A DNA stretch of 64,000 bases from Bolinopsis microptera. Taxonomy: Eukaryota > Ctenophora > Tentaculata > Lobata > Bolinopsidae. Below, one piece after another: positions 50,383-60,300 of the stretch; the stretch's first letter is position 1, and each line of letters opens with the position of its first letter. The position numbers were made by a program, and so were the translations under genes. The notes under the pieces are model-generated. The model was given only the letters and a program-made list of their open reading frames with translations. It was not told where the DNA came from and made no database searches. The DNA lies in assembly GCF_026151205.1 (NCBI RefSeq), contig NC_087082.1, positions 13,053,865 to 13,117,864 of the forward strand. Reading direction: 5' to 3'.

Positions 50383-53379
50383 TTGTATACATACATACAT
50401 GTTACATGGTAAGGTCTCCTCCTAGTCGTTGGAGTGGCCTGCATCACACACATCGCGTTGGCGGCGTAACATATGTCTCCACTGTACTCGGTTGGTAGCC
50501 AAAGCTTCTGTTGTGTCGTTGTCGATGTTTTCAACACCTGTAAACTTAGCAGCATCTTCGAGTACGCAGGACTTCCAGTTCTTACGGGGTCTGCCCCTTG
50601 ACCTCTTTCCATAATTTGGCTTCCAGTTCAACAGAAACCTCGGTAGTCTAGAGTCTGGCATTCTAACTACATGTCCATACCAACGTAGCCTGGCAGCACT
50701 GATGAAAGTCTCAACTGACTTGATGCCAGCCCTCCTAAGAACTTCGTCGTTGGTCACATGAAAGAACCATTTAATCCTAAGGATCCTTCTCAAGGAGGTT
50801 TGGTGGAAAACCTCGAAGCGTTTCATCTGCTTTTTGGTGGTGTTCCAGACTTCAGCTCCATACAACAAGATGGTGAGGACAGCAGCCCTATAGATCCTGA
50901 TCTTGGTTCGAGTCTTTATAGTTCTGCTATTCCAAATGTTCCAGAGCTGATGAAAGGCGCCATTAGCCTTCTGGATACGGACATCCAGGTCTCTGTTGAT
51001 TGTCCCATCCCCACTGATAGTTGCACCCAGGTAGACAAAGTTGCTAACCTGCTCGACGGGTTCACCCTCAACCGACAGCTCAATACAATCATCCTTGATG
51101 AAAGGTCGCTGGGAGGCGCACTTGCTTACAGCCATGCATTGGGTCTTCTCTGCATTTATTCTGAGCCCAGCGTAGGAGCTGTAATGAACTAATAGATCAG
51201 TTGACTCCTGTAGGCCTTCCCCTGAGTTGTCCATAATAGCCATGTCATCGGCATAATCGGTGTCCAGAATGACCTTTTCCTCGACCGTCTTCATCTCTTT
51301 CTGCAGCACTGCGCCTTGACTGATGATCTTGTTGGTCTCAGCCAGAAATGCAGAAAAGTTTAGGCAGAAATTAAAGACAGGAGGTGCTTGAATGTCACCC
51401 TGACCTGTGCCTGAGTTAACATCAAACCAGTCTGTCAGCTCCCCATTAACCCTCACGGCACTCATGGTACCCCCAAAAAATGACTGAAATATTCTGACAT
51501 ATTTTTCAGGCAGCCCATAGTGTCTCATACTGCACCAAATAAAGTCCCTTCTGATAGAATCAAACGCTGCCTTGAAATCGACAAAATTAATGTAAAGAGG
51601 AATGTTAAACTCAAGACAGTTATGAATAATAGTTCGGAGAGAATAAATCTGATCAATACATGAGCGGTTCTGTCTAAATCCGCACTGATTCTCCCTGAGA
51701 AGACACTCCATACCAGCATGCAACCGCTTAAGAAGAATCATCTGAAAAAGCTTGGATGCTGTAGACCTTAAGGTGATCCCTCTGTTGTTCCCGCAGACTG
51801 AAGTGTCTCCTTTCTTCCCAATAACAATGATCACACCCTTTAACCAATCTTCAGGAACAGTCTCTTCTTCCCACACTTTCTTGAATAGACACTCTAGTTG
51901 ATCAACTAGAGCACTCGCACCATACTTCAGTTGCTCGTTAGTTATCCCGTCCACTCCTGGGCTTTTGTTGTTCTTAAGCTTTGTCAGGGAATAACTAATC
52001 TCGTCTCTGGTGGGTGGTCCATCCGAACAAGAGAGAGAGTTAAAGTGGGGTTGGGGTGGTACTGTATCAAGGTCGGCAAGGTCGACACTTGATAATGGAG
52101 GGTTCAGAAGTTCAGTAAAGTGCTCCTTCCACCTATCCCTCTGCTGTTGGGGATCCGTGATCTTCCTACCGTCCTTGTCCCGGACACAAGATGCTTGAGG
52201 CTTCTTGTTCTTACCAGAGATCTTCTTGATCTTTGCCCATACCTCACGCTGCTGACCTTTGCTCGCTGCTTCCTCAAGATCAGTAGCTACTCTAACTGCC
52301 CAGTTATTGTCGTCTAGCTTGCTGCTTTTCTTGACTAACTTATTAAGTTTAGAATACTCTGACCTGTTAGCGTCCGAGTTTGGGTCTTTGCGCTTAAACT
52401 GTGCCCGCTGAATCAATAAATCCTTGGTCTTCCGTGACAGGTGTTGCTCCTTTGCCTTCCGGGGTCTTTTGCCTAGTACCTCTAGTGAGACATCAGTGAC
52501 GGTCTGACTGATATTACGCCACATATCCTCGAGGTTGACCTCATTATCCAGACTTGCAAATCGATTTTGAAGAGCCACATTGTACTCTGTAACCGTAGTA
52601 CTATCCCTCAGGCGCTCAATGGCAGGCACATTGGGCCTGTTGGCGTTGATCTTTGTCACTGACTGAAGTTTGATTTTCAGCAGTCCTAGAACCAGATAAT
52701 GATCGGAACCGATGTCTGCCCCGCGACATACCCTAACATCAAAAAGTGACTGACGAAACCGCTTTCCAATGCGGATATGATCTATCTGATTGACGGTGAG
52801 CCCGTTGGGGGACCGCCATGTTCCCTTGTGAATGTTCTTGTGCTCGAAGAGAGTTCCCCCGATGACAAGCTGGTTCGTCGCACAGAAATCCACAAGTCTT
52901 GTCCCGTTGTCATTTGATGAGCTGTGGAGTGATTCCCCACCGATGACCGCTTCACTTCCATATCTGCCTGATGTTACTTTTGCATTAAAATCGCCGAGCA
53001 GTAACTTGATATCGTGACGAGGTAGCCCATCAAATGTATCTGTGAGTGTCCTATAAAACTTATCTTTCTCACTCTCCTCTGCACCCTCAGTTGGAGCATA
53101 GGCCACAACAACAGAGATGTTGATTTGCTTACTATGCAGCCTAGCAGTTAAAACCCGCTCCGATGTGGGAGTGAACGATATCAGGGAGTTTCTGATTCGT
53201 TTTGAAAGACTGAGACCGACTCCCTGTCTCTTGATCCCGTCGACTCTACCGGAATGGATGAGTAGACTGCCATTGTCCAGTAGAGTGGTGCCAGATCCAG
53301 GCATGTGAGTCTCGGTGATCCCCAAAAGATCTAATCTGTACTGATCAATGTTTTGACTAAGTTGGTTGTATACATACAT
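50383..53379 (-). mobile_element. RTE-like LINE insertion with probable target-site duplication
   Basis: The sequence TTGTATACATACAT occurs at 50383-50396 and again at 53366-53379, flanking the ORF. If it is the target duplication, the element body is about 50397-53365 and the first few codons of the open frame (MYVYN) come from flanking DNA. The 3' end (low-coordinate side) runs into ATGTATGTATGTAT-type simple repeat, as RTE elements often do in place of poly(A). No 5' UTR is present. The target site is itself a short TACA repeat, so the duplication call is moderate. Confidence 0.7.
50422..53379 (-). CDS. LINE ORF: AP endonuclease + reverse transcriptase (RTE-like)
   Basis: 985 codons open without interruption. 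Residues 1-235 are an AP-type endonuclease: GITETHMPG (about 21-29), VVAYAPTEG (91-99), LLLGDFNAKV (126-135), QIDHIRIG (198-205) and GSDHYLVLG (224-232). Residues about 465-800 are reverse transcriptase: CGFRQNRSCIDQIYSLR, FVDFKAAFDS (599-608), GTGQGDIQAPP (657-667) and YADDMAIM (709-716). The C-terminus has LRWYGHVVRMPDSRLP and GRPRKNW, typical of RTE-related elements. The usual N-terminal WNVRT strand of the endonuclease is absent, so the copy is slightly 5'-truncated. The uninterrupted frame suggests a young insertion. It lies convergent to and about 250 bp beyond the RSPH10B stop. Confidence 0.92.
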   Translation of the reverse strand: MYVYNQLSQNIDQYRLDLLGITETHMPGSGTTLLDNGSLLIHSGRVDGIKRQGVGLSLSKRIRNSLISFTPTSERVLTARLHSKQINISVVVAYAPTEGAEESEKDKFYRTLTDTFDGLPRHDIKLLLGDFNAKVTSGRYGSEAVIGGESLHSSSNDNGTRLVDFCATNQLVIGGTLFEHKNIHKGTWRSPNGLTVNQIDHIRIGKRFRQSLFDVRVCRGADIGSDHYLVLGLLKIKLQSVTKINANRPNVPAIERLRDSTTVTEYNVALQNRFASLDNEVNLEDMWRNISQTVTDVSLEVLGKRPRKAKEQHLSRKTKDLLIQRAQFKRKDPNSDANRSEYSKLNKLVKKSSKLDDNNWAVRVATDLEEAASKGQQREVWAKIKKISGKNKKPQASCVRDKDGRKITDPQQQRDRWKEHFTELLNPPLSSVDLADLDTVPPQPHFNSLSCSDGPPTRDEISYSLTKLKNNKSPGVDGITNEQLKYGASALVDQLECLFKKVWEEETVPEDWLKGVIIVIGKKGDTSVCGNNRGITLRSTASKLFQMILLKRLHAGMECLLRENQCGFRQNRSCIDQIYSLRTIIHNCLEFNIPLYINFVDFKAAFDSIRRDFIWCSMRHYGLPEKYVRIFQSFFGGTMSAVRVNGELTDWFDVNSGTGQGDIQAPPVFNFCLNFSAFLAETNKIISQGAVLQKEMKTVEEKVILDTDYADDMAIMDNSGEGLQESTDLLVHYSSYAGLRINAEKTQCMAVSKCASQRPFIKDDCIELSVEGEPVEQVSNFVYLGATISGDGTINRDLDVRIQKANGAFHQLWNIWNSRTIKTRTKIRIYRAAVLTILLYGAEVWNTTKKQMKRFEVFHQTSLRRILRIKWFFHVTNDEVLRRAGIKSVETFISAARLRWYGHVVRMPDSRLPRFLLNWKPNYGKRSRGRPRKNWKSCVLEDAAKFTGVENIDNDTTEALATNRVQWRHMLRRQRDVCDAGHSND

Positions 53380-53924
53380 GATATAAGTCCTAAAACCAAG
53401 ATCAGATGACCTGTCATGTAGTCAATGCAGTAATTCGAAAGAAATTTGATCATGATGTCAGAGTGTAATTAATTGTAAATGATTTCGGCACTGCTCAATT
53501 TTGTTTAGAATGTTTTGTTTCTGGTGTCTAATATAAAGGTATATATGATATAACAAAATTCTGTTCAAATTCAATACTACTACTACTACTAGTCTATGTA
53601 ATAATATAAGTAGGTAGTGCGCCATCAACAGTGAGCCGCGCGTGCACCGACTGTATAGGATGATTTTTGGCATAATTCATAATTATATAGCTACATTAAC
53701 AAGGTAACACATTATAATTTACTTGGTGGCGCTCAGCCTGTCATTCCACCGAATCTTTATGTTTTATGAACATAATAGCCTGGGGTCTCCAGCTAGGTAA
53801 ATTATAATGTAATAATATAAAACCTGTAATATTGAATATGTATAATGAAAAGTTGATATTGAATATGTATAATGAAAAGTTGATAATTGACGATGTCAAA
53901 TTGTCAACCCTCCCAGATATTGTC

Positions 53925-53975
53925 ATACGTTGTTATATGACCCGCCGCTAGCCCCCTGTATTATATTAGGGGGTG
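53925..53975 (-). mobile_element. Partial inverted copy of the same MITE
   Basis: Contains CATACGTTGTTATATGACCC and GCCGCTAGCCCCCTGTA, the reverse complement of the MITE core with its stem altered. No clear target duplication. Confidence 0.5.
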
Positions 53976-54928
53976 CACGATAAAAATAAACTTGTCCGGA
54001 TTTTCAAAATTTTTGTACCATGCATTGTTTTCTATAAGAGACTGTGAGAATTTTCACAGAACCAAATTTGTTATACCTTTTTGGAATGATCAGTAAGTTT
54101 CGCTTAAGTGCCATATTTTATGGTACGGGGCTTTTGGAGCAAAATAAAGTAGGTGTAAAAGTCGCGTAATTTGACGAAATTCGTTGATTTTTGTCGTATT
54201 ATTCTGTTATATCTTCGGTTCCTTGAATGAGATCATTCTAAAAATTTGTGAGGACTTTCCAATAGGGCTTTCACAACTGTCCGAAAATGGGACAAAATGG
54301 GGCAAAATACGCTGCTTTTAGCTGTAACATAGTGTCTGATCATGATGGTTGGATATGCTTTAAATTTTTCGGACACTTTCAATTGTAAGTTTATGAGTAA
54401 GCTTACCTATTTTTATTAAAGTTGGATCAATGATCAAGGTTACTCAATATAATACGCATTTGTTTCAAGAATTTTGTGCTGGCCGAAATTAGATGAGAAG
54501 TAAAAATGATAATTGATAGTTTGCGCGTCGAAGCGCGGCGAACGGGCGAAGTCCGTACATCCTTCAAAATGAAAAAAGACAAAAGGGTAAATAGTGGTCT
54601 CCAATAACAATTATTTGCCTTAATGCTTAAAGAATAAAAATCGAACGAACGCGAATGCTTTGATCATCTGTTCATTTCGAAGCAGGGAGCTAGCTATGGC
54701 CTATTATACTTAATAGGTAGTACATTACCCCAAATCTTTTTCATGTACGTACGTACAGATAAAAGTAAATTAATTTATGACATCACATTTATTCACATCA
54801 TCAAATTGTCACACATTATCAATTATAGACCTAAAGTTAAACTTGCTTTCGCCATGATACATGGTGGCTTTCGTTATACGATACTGTACTTATAGTTACT
54901 GGGCCGGCGGCGCTCAGCCTGTCATTCT

Positions 54929-55038
54929 TTGTATCACGTTGTGACACCCATGGTCGTCCTGACGATACAGGGGAGCCGCGCACTCGTGCGCGGCGGGTCA
55001 TACAACGTACGCGCGTATATGTATATGACAACTGACAA
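54929..55038 (+). mobile_element. 110 bp MITE (copy 2) with 8 bp target duplication
   Basis: Flanked by GTCATTCT at 54921-54928 and 55039-55046. The core shares ACAGGGGAGCCGCGCACTCG and GGCGGGTCATACAACGTA with copy 1. It interrupts a repeat whose uninterrupted form is at about 53719-53800, which confirms the insertion boundaries. Confidence 0.85.
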
Positions 55039-55315
55039 GTCATTCTGTCGAATCTCTATTATTATATTATTATGAACATAAATATAATAGCCTGGGCCGG
55101 GTCCCTACATGGGTTAGTGATATTTCGTAGCAATTACCGAGCGTGTTGTAGCGCGATGCACTACTGGGTCGCGCGCGCATCAAATAATGCTTAACTTCTT
55201 GCAACCGCAGATCGGCGAGATGCGAAGGATTGACATCGTGAATCAAGGTCCCCGACAGTTGAAACCTAATTCAATCGATGTATATTCAAACGCTGATTCT
55301 GAATCACCCTCATGA

Positions 55316-55370
55316 CATTAGGGTTAGGGTTTCAGCATATATTATGTTAAGGATTGGGTTAGGGTTAGTA
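55316..55370 (+). repeat. Interstitial telomere-like repeats
   Basis: TTAGGGTTAGGGTTTC and TTGGGTTAGGGTTAG occur within about 50 bp, as a degenerate tract. Probably part of the dispersed repeat also seen inverted near 37430-37600. Confidence 0.6.
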
Positions 55371-57397
55371 TAGGGTTGCAGTTGGGATCAGATTAAAGGG
55401 TTAGTTATAGTTTCGAATAGTCGTTCAGGACCAGCTAGAGAACGGGTTAAAAAAGTCACGTGACAGTGGACAGTCGAGTGTAGAGTGATTAATTATCATC
55501 CAGCAATTACCTCGGCCAGCCATTTTGTGAAGAAAGTGGTACGCGCTACTTCGAAAAAGTTTAGACAAGTAAACATGTCGGTCAACATCGGTCAACATCG
55601 CACTATTTATAAAAATTTACAGTATATATTTCCTCACTTACATTAATTATTTATCAAATACAATATCTTTAAAATTATCAAAACATTATCCTATTTTAAA
55701 AACAAAAAACTTAATCAAACTACCCAGTAGAATAAAAATTTATAAAACGCTTATTTGCCACACAAGGATGAAACCAAAAATAATTGTTATGTTTCTTTTT
55801 ATTACTGCACTGATATAACTGGATCCCCCAATTTTTATCAATACTTAATTAGAAACTGGAAACATTCTAAAAAAGCAATAATTTGTAATACTTCTAGAAA
55901 TCATATCTTTCTTAAATCATTCTAATTTAATTTTAAAGCCTAAAACTGTTACAGAGTTCTTGACGTTCGGAGGGAGTTTGTTCCAATATGAAATATATAA
56001 CTGGCTCCGGGAGAAAATACTTCTGGATATTCTTGATTTTTGTTAAACTTCTACTACATCTATTGGTTAAAAAAAGATTAAGACCGGATCTGCCAATTTT
56101 AAACATCCCGATCCATAATTAGTCAAATCACTTGTTACTTTAGAAACTTCTATGAGGTCCCCACGTATTTCAAGATCTACACCATTTACCTTATGATTTA
56201 GATTTACCTGGGAACCTCAGGCTATAATGTCCATAAATATAAAGATTCGGCGGAATGACAGGCTGAGCGCTGCCCAGTAAAATTTTGATTAGTAAAACAC
56301 TGAAAATTATCTAAAAATTCGAAATTGGCATGGCAAAAAAGCTGCAATAAATTGCATGTGTCATCAATTTCATATGTAAGATGTCAAAATTTCACCCAAG
56401 CTAGTGTCAGTACCCAGAAAGTTTTTTGAAGCTACTTCAAGAGCCTGCACATCACATGGTACATTTCCTTTTTGAACGGCCACTTTAACACAATATTTTC
56501 AATATATTATGTATTGAGAGGAAAGACAATTTTTTGAGAGAAAAGACAATTTTATTATTTATCGCCAATTCAATACATAATCAATAAATATATAAATCAA
56601 AAATAATCAAAAATTAAATGATACAAGTATGCTAGCAGCTAGCGCGCTTGTATTTCATCAATATACACGCTGTTAAAATGGGTCTTACTACACCGCCACT
56701 CACATTAGCACAGTTGGTGAACGGACCCAGGCGCTGTTAAGCTTTTATGAGCCCTTCTTGACTGCTGAGAGTGGCGACGAGTCTGACATTAACTTTATCT
56801 TAGTTTTCCCTATATTCCAGTAAAATTTTAGTTTTGAGTTATATGATTTTTATGCGATATTTAAGTTACAGCTGCTCGCAATACATTATTGCTTAAAATT
56901 TGTTAAATATGCTCGCTATACACTTAACTTTTAGATACCGTATATATATGTACATATTAGCTCATAATACCAAATAACAATAATGAATAAATCAAAAGCA
57001 TGAAGAGGTCCAAAACCAATTCAAGCATGACACCAGGTTGAACACATTGTCATCGGAAGCAGGAGTTGAATAGCCTGTGTCACTACATTTATTCTCCTTA
57101 AAGTGTCACTTTTGCATACAAATTTAGCAACAAAAGTAAACAAAGGACAATTGTATTATTGTATGATGAATATGCAATAGTCTAAACTACAGTGTAATTT
57201 TCCTCCATTTTACTTCCTGTGTGACAGCTTGTGGCCAGAAACATTTATCAACAGTCAGTTTTGTGACATGTCAATGTATTCAAGCATCGACAATGTTTCA
57301 TATATTGTTACCACGAAAAGAATGTATAATGTTATAGCATCATATATGTATAGTGTATATAAATGAAGGTGTTCTTAACAATGATTTTCCAAGGTTT

Positions 57398-60300
57398 ATG
57401 GAGGAATGTGAATCAAAAATAAAAGATGTTTTTGTGTCTTTCTTCAAAGAATGTGGTCCTCAAACCATTGACACCCTCTACAAGAATCATGGGTAAGTAA
57501 TTTCATTATATTTCATGATATGTCACACTGTAAAATCGAAAAGCTCAGTCTCATTCATCCTCATCTGCAAATCCAAGCATTATAATAGCCGGAGCTCGAA
57601 GAAAAATAGTTGGAACTCATTTATACGGCATTCTTTACTATAACTGACGAGCAACTTTAAAAGATTTTTCACCAAAGTTACTAGTCTCAGTAGTAACAGT
57701 TTTAATAAAAAATGTATGGTAATTAATCCTTTTGATAATTACCATATTATGTTGATAAGTAAGGATGGCTAAACTGTATTGCATTTCAGGCCGTATAATC
57801 CAAAGACATCAATCGCTTGCTGTTACATGAAATGCATTGTGAGTTTTAAAAACAAGGATAGTGTTCCAGTTTGCCCAGAAGTTATCAAAAATGAAGATAC
57901 TTTCAGAAGACCCACTGCTCTTATTTGAAAACCCCGAACCTAATTTTAGCCTTATGTAATGGAAGATTGTCTGGGCCTTTTTGATTGATGCATTTTGTTT
58001 CATTTATTATATATAATACATTTTATATGTATGTCAGATTGGGAGGCAGATTATCATTTTGAGTACTGTGAATGTGCTATTAACACAATCCACTTAGAAT
58101 CAACAAGCAAGCTAGACTCCCAAGGGTGTTTGCAATGTGAAATCAGTTTGATTAGTTTTTGTTGTAATTGTGTGTACCATATTATACATGAACAGACATG
58201 TGAATGGACTCAATTTTCACTGGTTTAATTATCAGGTTGCAGTAAGCTGCTGGAATGAGGAAGCAATAAAGGAATCATACAGCTATGTCAAAGAGACACA
58301 TAACATGCTCCTCAAGCTCCAACTGGAGCATCAGATGTTTGGTACTCCTGTGGAGAAACTAGTCCTCAAAGTGAGAAATTCAAAGAAAACCGTTCAAATC
58401 TATACTATTTTTAAATTAAACTGGATGAAATTTCCCTGCAACAGCTTTAAGTAAATACAGTCACTAGTCAGAGTTCCTTGGGGTTTAATATAACTATTTG
58501 AGCTCTGGTCATGCAACACGAATGGCATGGCATACCTAATGTTATTATTATACAGGGTGGGCCAAAAGTCAGTGTGCAAACGTTGGCCTTAATAGCTCAG
58601 TCACTGAGTGCCCAATTGGTTCGAGGAATTTGTCAACTCGAAAAATATTCGCGTTCATTTTTTTCAAATGGAGGGTTATTTTCACATTTATTTGATAGTT
58701 TGGATAGTCGGATCAAGCTAAATGATATTGAATTGTGTTTGGCCATTCGAATTACGTTTGTCCTGAAAGAATTAGAACTGTAGCTTCTCAGATGACCGAG
58801 ATATGAAGCATAACGAGTTTATTCATTACGTGTGATCAGGTGATTGGTTTACCTAATCACGTGATAAGGTGACCCCGTTAACTACCCCGTTAAACATTAT
58901 GGGAATTGTTAAGGGTGCCCAATTAAGGTGTCGTGTCACGGTGTCACATAATCACCCAGTCAATTTTGTTAACGAGATACAGAAAATGCTTGATAACTTC
59001 GTCATTTCTAATCCGTTTTGCCTCATGTTTTCAGATCATCTGCAACATTTAATAATCTACCGTCTCTGAAAAAATTAGGTGTTCAGCATGTTCAGAGAAA
59101 ACAATATAGGTGTTTTAATATTGAATGGGCGTGGTCTAAAATATTCGAATTTTCAAATTTTGACGACGGAATCCTCGAACCAGTAAGTACAGTATGCCAT
59201 CTGCAAAGCAACAGCTCTCAAATATAAAACACGGCGGAGGTATAAGACCCAACGTTTGCACACTGACTTTTGGCCCACCCTGTATAATAATGAAACAAGT
59301 TCAGTGATGGAGAAGAAATTATCGAATGGAAATAAGAAATACAAAAAGTTACAACAAAGATAAAAACTTCTGTGCAAAACCTTTTGACTCGATTATAAAC
59401 TCACTCAAAGGAGTTTATAGATTATCGGAGATTATGTAAGGATTGCCTAAGATGAATTATAAACGCCGGCCAATTGATATCCTTGAGATTAGTGATCAAG
59501 GACGTAAACAGGAAGTCTCAAACACAGAACCACAGTTGGTCTTGGATCCGCAAGCGTGAACTCTCCCGAAAATATTCCCTAAAATCATATATTTCCTCAA
59601 GTAACATTTCCAAAAATCAAAACATACCAACTCTTCAACATTTAATACAAAATTTTACAGTATATAACAGTAAAAACAAAAACTTGAAAAATTCAAAAGA
59701 AAAGTGAACATAGCTCATTTTGTCCTAATTTTGATCTTCCTCAAAAGAAATCATAATAATTGTACTTTTAATGTAATTTAATGTTTTTCCAAAAGTCATT
59801 GCCAGTCATCCCAGCCATAGTTTTATCACCATCTCTCTCTCTGAAGGTTATTTTAGAATGGAGCGATGCTGGCAATGGTTATATTGAGAGCTTAAGAGTT
59901 TGACATTTAATTTTTCTTTGTTCTAGCGTGATATAGGTATTTGATTTGGTGAAAATCTGCCTAGCAAAGTCATAGGTGCAGATTTCGTTTTGAGGTGAAC
60001 TTTTAAGTTCCCGAGAAATCTTCTTAGGTTTGCTTTTTTTCTCCTTGGGCACATTTGTATCCTACGGGCCAGGTAAACCTAAACTACATATTGACCGTTA
60101 AGAGGCTCATGGTAGTCGGGTGGCGCGTACGTCGGTATCTGTCAAGGAGCCAAATCATCTGAAAAGCCCTAAACATATATTTTGCTCAGGCACGTAGCCA
60201 GGATTTTTCTTTGGGGGGGGGGGGGGGGGCTGTCGGCGAGCGAAGCTGCATACTGTGGCAGGGGTCTGGGGGCGCAGCCTCAAGCGGGGTCCAGGGGCGG

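Larger units (their letters stand above)
53719..56280. mobile_element. Candidate 2.56 kb inverted-repeat element, with nested copies
   Basis: About 48 bp at 53719 (TTACTTGGTGGCGCTCAGCC ...) matches the reverse complement of 56233-56280 (TTACTGGGCAGCGCTCAGCC ...) at roughly 85-90 per cent by eye. A third direct copy starts at 54896. No coding or clear target duplication, so it may be one element or neighbouring relics of a family. Confidence 0.5.
53380..57393. other. Repeat-rich intergenic region
   Basis: No host gene found. It holds an inverted pair at 53719-53766 and 56233-56280 (separate entry), a third diverged copy at 54896-55095 split by the 110 bp MITE, a partial MITE at 53925, and telomere-like TTAGGG runs at about 55318-55370. 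Confidence 0.6.

Noticed and set aside
50758-51192. 144-codon plus-strand open frame
   Set aside because: Antisense shadow of the LINE reverse transcriptase region.
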